Positions 13,881 to 25,391 of a DNA stretch of 64,000 nucleotides are shown in pieces. The translations under genes were made by a program, and so were the position numbers. How positions within the stretch are numbered: the first letter of the stretch is position 1; each line of letters begins with the position of its first letter. Origin of the DNA: Eulemur rufifrons (lineage: Eukaryota; Chordata; Mammalia; Primates; Lemuridae); the NCBI RefSeq assembly GCF_041146395.1, contig NC_090989.1, positions 249,106,843-249,170,842 on the forward strand. Reading direction: 5' to 3'. The notes under the pieces were generated by a model. The model saw only the letters and a program-made list of their open reading frames with translations. It was not told the DNA's origin and made no database searches.

Positions 13881-14267
13881 GTTGAATGAATATATGAATC
13901 AGTCTGAAAATACATATCGCTGTATCCATGCATCAAGGAGAGCAAACGGTAGGAAATTGATATTCATGTATTGACTTAGTTAACACCAAAAATTGATTGC
14001 CTATTTTAAGCTACCACTCTGATAATTGTAGGGAATATATTTGTGAGTCAAAGAGACAGTTGGACATCATGGAAGAAACAGTTGCTCATAATCACACAAG
14101 TGATTAAACTTATAAGTGCTAAAAATATCTCACAAGGTAAGTATATGGAGCTCTGAGGGCTTAAAATAAGGAGAGTCAAAACTGAGGAATGGTAGAAAAG
14201 GATGAGAAAAGTCACTGGATTCTGTAACATAGTATATTGGTGGGAGCAGAAAAGGTAACTTTTTCAT

Positions 14268-14325
14268 AGGTTACAGGAATTAGGACATGCACATTTTGGG
14301 GTCATCATTATTTAATCTGCCAGAT
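14268..14325 (-). mobile_element. MLT1-type LTR end fragment, antisense
   Basis: 'CAGGAATTAGGACATGCACATTTTGGGG' followed by 'TCATTATTTAATCTGCCA' matches the reverse complement of the 5' end of MLT1-type LTRs. Only about 60 bp is recognisable. Confidence 0.5.
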
Positions 14326-15551
14326 GGGTCTAGTGCTTGTCTGGATGTGCTCTGGTAGAATGGAGAAAAAGGTAATATTTTTAGTTGAAAGAAAGTCCAT
14401 TCAAAATATTTACTCTCGTGACAAAATATGCTTTTATGGTAGAGAAATAGCCAGAGGCAAGGTTAAAAGTAAGAAAAGCAAGGGAGTAGTCAGGTCCAGT
14501 GGCCACAAGTACTCAGGTAATAGAATATTTCCCAGTAATAAAGAAAAGAAAGAGGAAAAATGAGAGATGTCAAGGCCTAGTGTCAATTATGAGTCTGGTG
14601 GCAAAGATGAGGCAGCTGGTGGTGAGGCCAATAAATAAATTAAAAAAAAAAAAGAAAGGAAAAAGAAAAGAGTAACACAGCAAGGGTTCACTACAGTCTG
14701 AGGAGATGAGGCTATTGGTGTCATTAAGAAAAGCAGGAGTGGTAATGTGAGGACCAAGGGCAGAGGTGTCTCTGGTAACAGGAATAAGGTGAGTATGGGG
14801 GTAAAATCTTACTTGAGGTTGGGGTCCATTGAGAATTTAGTGTAAATCTAAAGATAACAAGGGACAAAAGGACATAACTTATATGGAATGCAGCTAATGA
14901 CAATAATCCTCCATAGCCTTCTCATACCAAGAGATTGTTAAATAGGCCCAGGGATTCCCACAGAGGAGGTGTAATTGGGCCTCGCTGGGAAAGTGTGAGG
15001 AGGCAGAGCCATGAGAAGGAGAGATATTATGTATAGGGACTGCTAATAGTTTTTCAGAGGGTTGGAGGACAGAATTTGAGATTACGCCATCGGAAGAACT
15101 CTGGAAATTAAAGGGGATAGAGGAAGCAGCATCTTCCACAGGCTCCTCAAGTGGCAGATGGTCAATTTTGGCAGTCACAAATGCGTACATGTCAAGCATG
15201 TGTCTTGACAAAATCTGAGTTTCCAGGATTCTTGCCCAAGAGACTACAGGAGACAGAAGGCAGAAGCCACAGACAGAAACAGAACTAGGACAGGAAGGCC
15301 TGCCAGGTCTGGCAGGAGCAGGGCACCTGCATCATAGTATCCTTAAGTAGTCCCCCATTCCCCTGCCATTATATTAATAGAAGATATTCCCTCCTTACCC
15401 CAGGCTTTCTTAAACATTCTTGCCTGTGTGTTCCCCCTTCTTATGCACCCTAGGTTACCCTGGACACTTACAGTAGCAAAGCCCTTGCTCAGAAAGAGGA
15501 TCAGGAAAGAAGAGAAAGAGATGAGTAACAGTTTCAGAAGAGAAAACATCA
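14326..15551. other. Unassigned G-rich segment with antisense open frames
   Basis: Relatively purine-rich on the plus strand. It holds two minus-strand open frames, 14894-15211 (105 codons) and 15343-15549 (68 codons, with a leucine/phenylalanine-rich N terminus). I recognise neither. The segment lies between MaLR pieces and could be internal sequence of an old endogenous retrovirus, but no diagnostic retroviral motif is visible. I do not annotate a gene. Confidence 0.35.
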
Positions 15552-15556
15552 GGTGT

Positions 15557-15872
15557 TGTCTTAGTCCATTTGGACTGCTATAGCAAAGACTGGGATATTT
15601 ATAAACAACAGAATTTATTGCACATAGTTCTGAAGTCTTGGAAGTCCAAAATTAAGGTGCCAGTAGATTTGGTACCTGGTGAGAGCCTGTTGTTCATCAT
15701 AGATGGTGACTTCAATGTGTCTTCACATGGTAGAAAAGGCACAAAAATTTCCTTGGATTTCTTTTATGAGAGCTCCTTAACCACCTCCAGACTTCCCTCA
15801 ATATTATTGCATTGGAGATTAGTTTTCAACACATGAATTGGTAGGAGGGGAAGACACATTTAGATCATAGCA
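15557..15872 (-). mobile_element. MaLR-type solo LTR, antisense
   Basis: An intact antisense LTR, from 'TGTCTTAGTCCATTTGGACTGCTATAGCAAAGACTGGG' type sequence to 'TTTAGATCATAGCA', with a perfect 5-bp target duplication GGTGT at 15552-15556 and 15873-15877. The 'TTCACATGGTAGAAAAGGC' block in the middle is typical of this family. The 88-codon open frame at 15570-15836 is contained in it and is not a gene. Confidence 0.85.
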
Positions 15873-16064
15873 GGTGTCATCACAAGTCCTCTCACATAAG
15901 TGCTGCAAACTGAGAAACCAGGAAACCAGGTGAAAGCAGAGTCAAAGAATCTTCTAGGGGGATGCTGGAGAAGCTCTTTGGGGGAGATTATTAGGTTATT
16001 TTACTTTAAGAGCTCCAGTAATGAGTACACAATACCAGTTGACTAATGGAAATAATGGTAAAGC

Positions 16065-16148
16065 TCATTATATGTTCAGCATTTTATCATTTACCAAGGA
16101 CTGTCTCATGCATTATTTCATAATAACCCTACAAATACACTGTGAATT
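16065..16148 (-). mobile_element. MIR-like SINE fragment
   Basis: 'ACCAAGGACTGTCTCATGCATTATTTCATAATAACCCTACAAATAC' resembles the 'lowest-common' MIR/L2 block with cattat(t)tcatttaat..cctcacaacaaccct. It is short and diverged. Confidence 0.45.
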
Positions 16149-16149
16149 A

Positions 16150-16438
16150 TGCTGGGGTGGGGCCTTTGAGAGGTGTAGGTCATGAGGGTAGAGCCTTCAC
16201 AAAAGGGATTAGTGGCCTATTAAAGAGACCTCATAGAGACCTTTTGCCCTTTCTATCCTGTGAGCACACTACAAGATTTCATCTATAAACCAGGAAGTAG
16301 GCCCTCACCAGACATTGCATCTGCTGATGCCTTGATTTGGATTTTCTAGCTTCCAGAACTGTGAAAGATAAATTTATATTGTTTATAAGCCACCCGGTCC
16401 ATGGTATCTTGTTATAGAAGCCCAAATGGTCTAAGACA
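16150..16438 (+). mobile_element. MaLR-type LTR, 5'-truncated
   Basis: In sense, 'GGGGTGGGGCCTTTGAGAGG', 'AACCAGGAAGTAGGCCCTCACCAGACA', 'CTTCCAGAACTGTGAAAGATAAATTTATATTGTTTATAAGCCACCCGGTCC' and a terminal 'CTAAGACA' follow the 3' two-thirds of a MaLR LTR. The 5' end is missing. Confidence 0.8.
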
Positions 16439-17254
16439 GGAGGAATCTGAGGTTTGGGGAAATTAAACTACTTGTCCAAAGCAGGACCCAGAAGTTTGAC
16501 CTTCCAATCCAATCAAGACATGTCCTGTTGTATCTCACATATGCCTCATCACCCAGCTCCTTCTTTATTCTTTCCCAAGGATGAACAGGGCAGGGATGTT
16601 GGTGGCTTTCCTGTGACCTCCCTCACTGAGCTTTTTTCTAAGATGTATTTATTCTAATGGACACTTAGAGAATGGTGAAATTATGCTTCACCTTTGGAGA
16701 GGGCCAGTTGGGAGAGCATAGCTTATCTATCAACACATTCTTTATCTCCATCTCATTGTCTTTTAATTAACACTGATAAACAAGAAAGAATGAAGACCAT
16801 GAGGCCCAATTCTCAATCTCCCTTTTCTCAATACCTTTAGTATTCATGAATAATATGCCTTTTTACATCTCCTTAATGTATTCTTTATTCTTTCCCTGTC
16901 ATTCATTTGGAAGTAGATAAAATACTTTCTGCTTTTTCATCTTTGAAAAGTTCAGAGAAGGGTTTTATCAATGTGGTCCTCAATTAACTTTTAGTCAGAA
17001 ATTCTCTGCTGAAAAGTATACAGAATATTAGACTGATAGGTACATGTGTACCCATCTAGCAGAATTTTGGGGCTTGAGGATAGAACTTTGGCTCTAGCCT
17101 CTGATCAGAGCAATGCTCAGCATTACTCTTCAGGTCAGACCCAACACAAAGACAAGGCTTAGCCCAAAGACATCTGCGATAAGATGGTATATGCTGAACA
17201 AATGTATTGAGGGACTTTGATCTCCTGAAGGCATCCAGAAGCCCTGAAATCTTA
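16439..17254. other. Unannotated sequence
   Basis: No recognisable repeat or exon. The 67-codon open frame at 16454-16657 has no protein-like feature and no flanking splice signals that I would trust. Confidence 0.4.
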
Positions 17255-17475
17255 TTCTTGGTACTTGTGACATTTGAGGCCTGGCAATTAGTGATTGGGT
17301 AGGGAGAGAACTGTCCTGTGCATTATAGGATATTTAGCAGCATCCTTGGCCTCTATCCATTGCCTGCCTGCCAGTAGTGTCTTCCTTCCTCAAATGTGAC
17401 AATCAAAATATCTCTGGGTAATACCAAATGTGCCCTAGGAAAGGGGAACTAAGTCTTTTTGGTTGAGAAACAGTG
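17255..17475 (-). mobile_element. MER5A-type hAT-Charlie non-autonomous DNA transposon
   Basis: The reverse-complement MER5A blocks are present in order: 'TGACATTTGAGGCCTGG', 'ACTGTCCTGTGCATTATAGGATATTTAGCAGCATCCTTGGCCTCTA', 'CCAGTAG', 'AATGTGACAATCAAAATATCTCTGG' and the terminal 'GGTTGAGAAACAGTG'. It is near full length for this small, ancient element. Confidence 0.85.
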
Positions 17476-18005
17476 ACTCTCTACTGAATTGTGGCAGCTC
17501 CCCAACCAATTTTCCTCTAAGTATCTACTTTCACAAAAAAGAATTAGTGAGAATTGCACCTTTGATTATTGAGAATTACATAGCTAACCCCTTATCAAAC
17601 AATTTAAAGAATCTCTCTTTGTGGTTCTTTTTTTCCACAAATCCCATTTGTACTACTCTGCCCTTAGGGCTGGCAACTGCACCCACCCCATGTGGTGCCC
17701 TGCCCTGCTGATATCTCTCTCCTCTCTTCCAGGTTTCTCCTTCCCCACAGAAGTTTGATCTCCTTTTGTCATGCATAGCAGTTCAGCTCACTCTTGCCTT
17801 GAATCCTAACCATCTCATCCAAACCCCTCCTAATTTAGAAATTGAAGATGTCTTCCTTTCAACATCCTAGTGTAGAACAGGAAGTAGAGCAGGAGTGACT
17901 CCATGACAGGCTGGACCTCCTGGAATAGGCCTAAATTTCAGTTTCCCAGAGGTGGGTCCTCCCCTTCCCCGAAATGCCGCTGATAACAACTAAAAGGTCC
18001 CAGGA

Positions 18006-18069
18006 CTTGGAACCAACCAATCAGAAGCCAACACGACCTTGGAGCCAACCAATCAGGAGCCAACATGAT
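18006..18069 (+). promoter_or_regulatory. Duplicated U3 enhancer-like unit with two CCAAT boxes
   Basis: Two tandem 32-bp copies share the core CCAACCAATCAG and differ at only a few positions. The CCAAT boxes are at 18017-18021 and 18049-18053. Tandem U3 duplications of this kind commonly modulate LTR promoter strength. Activity here is inferred from sequence only. Confidence 0.75.
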
Positions 18070-18147
18070 CAGCCACTCTTGAAGGAGCAAATGAACTAAG
18101 GGAGGGAGGGGGGATGGTGTGCCCAGCATATGTAACCTACTGAAAAG

Positions 18148-18154
18148 TATAAAA
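18148..18154 (+). promoter_or_regulatory. LTR TATA box
   Basis: TATAAAA lies about 95 bp downstream of the second CCAAT box and about 90 bp upstream of the AATAAA signal, the usual U3/R arrangement. Transcription would be predicted to start near 18175-18185. Confidence 0.7.
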
Positions 18155-18324
18155 GCCTAAGTTTTACCCCAGGGCGGGGTCCTGGTTCGTGGAGAGGCCA
18201 CTGCGTTGGTGCACTGGGACTTGGACCCTAGCTCGAGCTAACCAATAAACTCCTTTGCCTTTTGCAGCCTCGGTGACTCTGCCTCTCTGTTCCTGGGGCC
18301 AAGAGGAACCGGTTCTAACACTAG

Positions 18325-18491
18325 TAACAGTTGGGAATATATATAAGAAAACTTGTTGTTTTGAATAGTATCAATGACTATTCCCTTTATGAAGGGTTTT
18401 ATTTTTGTTTATCTTCCTGAATTTTCACTAAATTCTCTATTGGCCCTTCAGCAGTGTAAAAAAATCATTCTTGTTGATGATATATATGAAT

Positions 18492-18523
<32 letters not shown>

Positions 18524-19544
18524 ATTCTTTCCCCATGCTAACCAGGCCTGCTACCAAATTATATCTCCAAAATCATTTTTTTTTATATTATAAAATTCTA
18601 AATTTAACTACTGTGGTATTATTGCTTTCCTTTATTTTCCCCCATTTTACTGCTAAATCTAATGGACTAGTCACGGCCCAGGACACCTAATCCTTTCTCA
18701 AGCACATGATGATCTCTTTTCTTTGCTCACTTTCTCTGCATCACCAGCTCTCGACCACACCCTCCACAGCTGCTGGTGTCTCTGGCACTGTCAGTCATGC
18801 CTTAATTCTGGCTCCAATAGGCTCTAAACATTCCCAGAAATCTATATGTAAAAACTCTCTACAAATATCGAGCAAACCTAAATTCTGGAATTAGAATTTG
18901 CTTGTGCGAATAAGAGGTTTTATAAATTGCCCTTTGACTATATTCACCCAAATAACAATGACAAAAAAAAAAAAGAAAGAATGATAGAAAGGGGAAAATA
19001 GAAAAAAACAAAGAAAAGCTGCTGTGGAAATCTAGAAGATTTCTGATTAAATACTAAAGAGACTACAGACACATGGAAATCAAATACAATATGTAAGCCT
19101 ACTGAATCATCTAGTAATTGGGAAAACAAACAAATAAACAAAAAATTTATTATAGACATTACTGTGTAAACTGACAAAATTTTAATACATACAAGAGATG
19201 AGATTAACCTTTGTGAATTTTAAATTTATAGATATTTATATACTGTATACACACAAAAATGTTTTTGCTTGATTTTACAATATGGATACTAGTATTTAGA
19301 GATCAATAACTTTTCTAAGTGTAAATTATAATCTCAAATTTTATATGTATATATTTTTTCCATCTATCCATGATGTCATAGAGATGAGAAAGCAATAGCA
19401 AGCTAGGGAGCACAAGGGACAAAGATTAAAATAGGTAAATCTGGGTAATGGATATATGAGTAGACCCTATTATGCTTATGACTATTTTAAAAGTTTTATA
19501 TTGTTGTCCAATTAAAAACATCAAACACTTGAAAATATAATTAA
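18325..19544. other. Unannotated A+T-rich sequence with a (TG)n tract
   Basis: Apart from the TG microsatellite at 18490-18524, nothing is recognised. 19425-19520 could be a diverged LINE 3' end, but this is too weak to call. Confidence 0.45.
18490..18524. repeat. (TG)n microsatellite
   Basis: About 15 near-perfect TG units. The apparent Met-Cys-Val open frame across it is a translation of the repeat. Confidence 0.95.
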
Positions 19545-20410
19545 TTTTATTCAAACACGGGCAAATATTTGAACATATATTTTCCAAAGACGGTTTACAA
19601 ATGGCCAATAAGCATATGAAAAGCTACTCAATATCTAATAATTAAGGAAATGCAAATCAAACCATAATGAAATATCATCTCACACGTTGGGATGGTTGCT
19701 TAAAAAAAGAAAAACCCAGAAAATAACAATTGTTGGCAAGAATGTGGAGAAATTGGAGCTCCTGCACATGGCTGATGGCTAGAATGTAACGTGATACAAT
19801 CTCTCTGGAAAATAATATGTCAGTTTCACAAAAAATAAAATAAAAAATAAAATTGTCAAATAATCGAGCAATTTCACTTCTGAGTGTATACCCAAAAGAA
19901 TTAAAAGCAAGGTTTCAAAGACATCATTGTACACCTACGTTCATGACATTATTCACAATAAACAAAATGAGGAAGCAACCTATATGTCCATCAGCAGATG
20001 AATGAATAAAGAAAATGTGATATATGTAAACAATGAAATGTTATTCAGCCTTAAAAAAGAAATTCTGACAGTTGCTACAACACAGATGCAACTTGAAGAC
20101 ATTATGCTAAGTAAAATAAGCCAGCCACAAAAAGGCAAATACTATATGATTCCATTTATCTGAAGTACTGAGATTAGTCAAATTTATAGAGACAGAAAAT
20201 AGAATGGTGATTGCCACGGGGAGAAGAAAATGGGGAGCTGTTTAATAAGTACAGAATTTAAGTTTGCAAAATGAAAAGAGTTCTTGAGATGAATGGAGGT
20301 GATGGTTGCACAACAATGTAAATGTACTTAATATTGTTTAACTGTTAACTTAAATACAGCTAACATAACAAATTTTATGTTGTGTATTTTACTGCAATTA
20401 TGAAATTAAG
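19545..20410 (+). mobile_element. L1M 3' end, 5'-truncated
   Basis: Sense L1M blocks run in order: 'CAAATGGCCAATAAGCATATGAAAAG', 'GGAAATGCAAATCAAACCATAATGA', 'TGTTGGCAAGAATGTGGAGAAATTGGA', 'TACCCAAAAGAATTAAAAGCA', 'CCATCAGCAGATGAATGAATAAAG' and 'ATGGTTGCACAACAATGTAAATGTACTTAAT' types, ending in 'TGCAATTATGAAATTAAG'. It covers the ORF2 tail and 3' UTR, diverged, with an A-rich internal expansion at about 19828-19857. Confidence 0.9.
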
Positions 20411-20690
20411 ACCAATCAACTTTGCCTTCGTCTCTTCAAGAGGCACACACCATATTTTAGGTTTATTTTATTTTTTAAAATATTTCAAATATGCATAAAA
20501 TCAGAGTAAAATGTGAATATCCATTTCAACTTTAACAATGATTATCATTTTTATATTTTACATTAAAAATTATTATAATGGAGAAGTTTAGTCAAATGTT
20601 GTATCCTCCATATCTTGGAGACAGGGCTAAGTTCCCGTCCTCAAAGTTCTCCAGCCCTAACGCTCTCTCAGTCCTGTGACTGTTACCATC

Positions 20691-21081
20691 TGTTATAGGT
20701 TGAATTGTGCCCCCCAAAAAAGATGTGCTGAAGTCCTAATCCCCAATGCCTCAGAACATGACCTTATTTGGAAATAGGTCTTTGAGAGGTAATTACTTTA
20801 GATGAGGTCACACTGGAATAGGTTAGGCTCTTAATCTAATAGGGCCATTGTCCTTATAAGAGGACAGTCAAGTAAAGACAGAAACACAAGAAGAGCACCC
20901 TGTAAAGACAGAGGCAAAGATGGCTGTGAGGCTGCCGCAAGCCTGGGACTGCCAGAAAACAGAGACAGAAAAGGATTCTCTCCTACAGGCTTCAGACAGA
21001 ACACCATCTGACTGCCTTCCTATTGTTTTAAGTCATCCAATTTGTGGTACTTTGTTACAGCATCCGTAGAAAGCTAATACG
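20691..21081 (+). mobile_element. MLT1-type solo LTR
   Basis: In sense, starting 'TGTTATAGGTTGAATTGTGCC', with 'GACCTTATTTGGAAATAGGTC', 'AGATGAGGTCACACTGGA', 'TTGTCCTTATAAGAGGACA' and the end 'TTGTGGTACTTTGTTACAGCATCCGTAGAAAGCTAATACG'. The perfect 5-bp target duplication CCATC is at 20686-20690 and 21082-21086, so both ends are intact and no internal ERVL sequence is left. Confidence 0.92.
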
Positions 21082-21086
21082 CCATC

Positions 21087-24000
21087 TAAGGAACACCCTA
21101 TTCCAGTCAAATGTCCAAAATGTTGGTGCCTGACACTGAATGAGCTTTAGAGATTTGGGATATCAGTTCTGCCTAGCTCTGTAATCAATTCTCTGTTATG
21201 ATTCGTATGAACTTCTACACAACATACAGGATGTCATTTGACAAGAGCAATTTCCTTTCCATGCACAGTATTACATTTTGTCAGTCACTGAGTAACAGTA
21301 GCATTTTAAAAAATGTAAATGTAGTTAAAAACTTCAGATCTCTACAAAAAATGCTTTCTAAAGTTGGTAAGAAAATTGACTTATTCCTGACACCTGTCTA
21401 AAATAAGAATGTGGGATTCCTATTAAACATTGTCATGGAACATATATTTTATCTCCTTTCTCTTTCAAAATACTACTACATTTAATACATTATAGGAATA
21501 TAATAGGAGTGGTTAGTTGTGCCTTGCTCTGTAGTGAGCTCTGAGGACTGAGTCAAGTGAATCCCCTCCCCACAACATGCAAGGATGTCTGTTGACAATT
21601 GCAAGTTCAAGACATATACATTCCTTCTATCACCTAGTAACTATAGCATGCAAAAAATAATATTAATAATCAAGTATAAACGCTGATAAAATAAAAAAAT
21701 AAAAGGAACACATTTTATTAGGGGTGTCTAGATTTTCACATAAAAGATTGCCCATCGAATACAGTTTATCTGTATTTGATGTCAAATGCAGACGTATTTT
21801 CATGACTGATTTACCTCCTTATTACTTATTAAACCAGTCTTTGTCCCTTAGTCCTCATTAAAAATAAATAAAAATAACATTTTCCAAATTATTCTACATT
21901 TTAGCTGGTTGTATTAAGGTCTGTAATGTTCAAGATTTTAGTATAATGCTTTTAATCCAAATTTTGTAAGCACAAATGTCTTGACATTTATTTTGCAATA
22001 TGAGAAAAGAATGTAGTAGCTATTTTTGGTCTGTCCCTATTGATAGATAAAATCTTTTCTAACATAGAATGTGTTTTATTTCCTTAAAACAGCTGTATAT
22101 ATTACTTCCACTTTCTTTTTTTGGTTTTACTTCTACATTCCATTCCTAGGTATATTTGATTTTTGTACCAAAACTATGTTGTAGTCACAAAATATCATAT
22201 GTGGCTATGTTTATGCATACCTGTAACTTTATATTTAAATATCATGCACAAAACAGAGGATACCTTGCATTAAGCAGGTATAAGTAGTATAATTGGTATA
22301 TAGATGTGGGTAGATAATAGAAAATGTATGATAAATAACTTCTTGTTAAGTTATAGGCATTTACTATAAGAAATTCATTTACTTAAAAACTTCTATACTA
22401 TCTAATAGTTGAGAACATAATACCAGACAGCTATAATTGCTGTAAAATGTGCCAAAATTTATCTATTTGTGTGTGAAAGAGTTTTTGAGAATAAAAAAAG
22501 AACAGATATTTTTCTTGCCAGCATTTTTTTTTACCAGGAACATGTTTCTAAATGTATTTGTAAAGGATATAACCAGTATTCTGTCTCAACACTGCTATAT
22601 ACAATTACGAAAATTGAAACCATTCATGCAAAAATATAATTAAAAATAAGTAAATATCTTGCTTTGGTAATTAAAAGGAGTAAACATTGGAAACAGGAAA
22701 GCATCTGACCTCTCCCCTCAAAAACAGGTGACATTGTACTGCTAACTATTACAGTTATAGGAATGAGATTGTTGCTAAGCAACAAGTCTCCTATAATCTT
22801 GGGAGGCTTTTGTATCTGTGGAAAATTGAGGCAAAGAAAAGTTTGGAAAGCTAATGAGGAAGAAATGGCTTCAGTGCAAATCGATCAATAGTGCACCTGA
22901 CCAGAAAATCAACTATTAATGAGACTAGAGGAAGAAAAGCTACTTAGAGCTACTTGAGAGCAAATTTATTATCACCACATGTGTTTAATTGTCTGCACAC
23001 TAATTCTCTGTCATCATTTTGTCTTTGTGTGTGTGCAGCAATACTTTCTTATGCAGAACTTCAATAACATGCAGCGGCATTTCTACTCAGTGGGTTTAAC
23101 AATAACCCAAACCAATGTTTTGATCACTTCATTTTCTGTATCATTTAAGAATTCAAAAGGCTGTAATTGGCCTCCTTTCATGCTATGGTTATATGAATGG
23201 CAATAAAGTATAGTTTGAACTAACCTCTGCTGCCTGCAAGAATGTAGTCCTGTTATTGGCATCACAGTAAATCGAACTTGGAGACATTTTCTAAAATAGG
23301 AAGTTCAGAATCTGGGGCTCAAGATAGGGATAGAAATAAAGAACAGAAAGTTGTAGGAAAATTCTGTCCTGTACTTTTAGTTCTATGAGGTATGGCCAAT
23401 TGGAGCGGGCAGATTAAACAGTTGCTGAGGGACACCCCAGAAAAGTATGCACGTTAGTAAACTGCTAAGATTTCTCTGTATCCCACGTTGGTGAGCTGAA
23501 CTGGACCATATGTCAATTACCAGAGCTCTTTTCAACTAGAGTAGAAGCTAGCATAGTGGTCTTAAGCAAACAGGAGTTCTGAAGGGAATGTGTAAACACT
23601 CCTCAATGATTTTCAGAAACTGGATGAATAAGCATATTTCCCTGAGGCACCCAAGTGGAAGCTTAGATTAGGCTTCTTGGCTATTAATGAAAATTATGAC
23701 CTTTGTAGGCTGCAGAATTGAAAATATATGGACCATATAAAAATAACCTAGAATCTGGATAGTAACATAACTGGTAGGGTTAGACATAAGAGACAATTGA
23801 ATAAGAAGCTAGGAGAACACAGAAGCAAAATGAGACCCCAAAGGAAAGACTGAGGGGCTTTTTCTCTTCTGTCTAATCTCATGAATGCTTGACTCAAACT
23901 CTGGGAAGTAGAAACTCTGTCTCAAAATGAGTAGAGATCCAGACCATCTTTTGGCATGTAGGTAGGTCACATCTGACTTCCCAAAGCATTACAAAACTAC

Positions 24001-24847
24001 AATGCTAGTGTGCATATAACACTAGAGGTGTTTTTTTTTTTAAATTGAAATATAATGTTAAATTCTAACAATGTAAGATAGAGGCATGCTTACTGCGATA
24101 CAGAGACCTATTTCACTAAACAGGCTTTTTCTGATGGGTTTCATTTATCATTTTCTTTTATCCTACCTAAAACTTAATTGTTTGAAATAAAATAATCCAC
24201 ATATATTTAAAAATGTAGTAAAATAGCATCACTGCTCAATGTTCTCTTAATACACAAAGCTACCCATTTCTTTCTTTAAAGCTTATTTGAGCACACATCT
24301 CACGAGATACTAATGAGCTTCAACATACCGTTTCATTGGCAATGCATTGTCACTAGCCATGCTCAAAGTGCAGTGTATGATGGGAGGAATCCACAATTGG
24401 TCCATGCAGCATCCTCCATGGAGACACAACTAAATCTATACACATTAAAGACAAATCCCTGCCACCTGCCACCCACTCTACACCTTTCCATAAACACTCT
24501 GATTCCAAAGGTTTTTGATTGCAACTTTGTGAATTTCAAATATTTTACCTGTTACAAAATGAATACAATTTTTTTTTTCACAACTTGGAAAAGAACTAGG
24601 CCTGATTTCCATTAATGGCTCTACTAATAGCTATTTTGATTTTCAGCAAGTCACTTTCAAAGATTTTGTTTTCTCTTTTGTTAAATTGAGAGTTTGAGTT
24701 AAATGATATTAAAAGTTCTTTCAAATACAAATATCCTATGACCTTTTGTAATCTAGAACAATAAAACATAGCCTTCCCTTATATCTAGTTTATGTCCTTC
24801 CTAATGCAACTGAAAAACAATGAATCTTTTAGAGAAGAAAGAAGATA
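21087..24847. other. Long unique A+T-rich segment
   Basis: No confidently identifiable repeat or exon over about 3.7 kb. It contains an RFX X-box-like palindrome (22771-22783). The open frames of 60-100 codons have low-complexity, A+T-driven composition. This is the kind of stretch in which short conserved non-coding elements would be sought by alignment. Confidence 0.5.
22771..22783. promoter_or_regulatory. X-box-like palindrome (candidate RFX site)
   Basis: GTTGCTAAGCAAC is a perfect 13-bp inverted repeat that fits the RFX X-box half-site pattern (GTTGC...GCAAC). No promoter or exon is visible nearby. Function is only inferred. Confidence 0.4.
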
Positions 24848-24851
24848 ATAT

Positions 24852-25387
24852 TGTTAAGGAGTGAGGGATTCCAGGTCTCCTAGAGACGAAAGTGGGTGCT
24901 GTTGCCCCCATCTTGGTCCTGTCCAACCCTGATTCTCCATATCTGGGGGACGAGGGAATATCCTATGAATCTGCCAATCAGAACTTAGCACACCGTTTGC
25001 AAAAGAATGCAGAGAACTCTCTTGCCCACAGGCCAAGCCACCTGGGTACCATAGAGTCCGGAAAGTGACCTAGAACCCACATGCCTAGTTAAGGCTCAGG
25101 TCGTGTGACTCCCAATTGTCTAATCAAAGTGGTTCCATGGTAACCTCTGAACCATGAGGGAAGTCCCCATCCAGGCATTATAAAATAAGATGCAGACCAT
25201 AGCCAATCTCTCTCTTTGCCCTTCCCTGCTGCGACATCGTCATCTGTGGCATATGCACCATGCTCTGTAAATCTGTATCTTGCTCTCTTTCTCTCCTCAA
25301 TTAACCTCATTTTCATGCTTCCCTAACTTTGGTGTGTCTGAGCCATGGGGGTGCCAAGAACTGACAGTTTCAGACCAAAACCTAACA
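24852..25387 (+). mobile_element. ERV1-type solo LTR
   Basis: A 536-bp LTR, TGTTAAGG...CCTAACA, with a perfect 4-bp target duplication ATAT at 24848-24851 and 25388-25391. It has a CCAAT box within 'GCCAATCAG' (about 24973-24981) and a TATA box at 25179-25185. The R/U5 part is pyrimidine-rich with 'CTCAATTAACCTC' where AATAAA would be expected, so the poly(A) signal looks altered. No internal sequence remains. Antisense open frames of 60 and 75 codons in it are accidental. Confidence 0.9.
25131..25145. promoter_or_regulatory. X-box-like near-palindrome inside ERV1 LTR
   Basis: GGTTCCATGGTAACC resembles an RFX X-box and lies 34 bp upstream of the LTR TATA box. It is a plausible activator site of the former U3. 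No activity can be shown from sequence. Confidence 0.4.
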
Positions 25388-25391
25388 ATAT

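Larger units (their letters stand above)
17871..18320 (+). mobile_element. ERV1 (gammaretrovirus-like) solo LTR
   Basis: A 450-bp LTR with ends TGTAGAA...CTAACA and a perfect 4-bp target duplication CTAG at 17867-17870 and 18321-18324, the length expected for gammaretrovirus-like integrations. U3 contains two head-to-tail copies of a 32-bp unit (18006-18037 and 18038-18069), each with a CCAAT box. A TATA box lies at 18148-18154, and the polyadenylation signal AATAAA at 18244-18249 is followed by a T/G-rich U5. No internal retroviral sequence remains. Its preserved signals and perfect duplication suggest a relatively late integration. Confidence 0.92.

Noticed and set aside
15570..15836. 88-codon open frame
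   Set aside because: It lies entirely inside the antisense MaLR solo LTR at 15557-15872.
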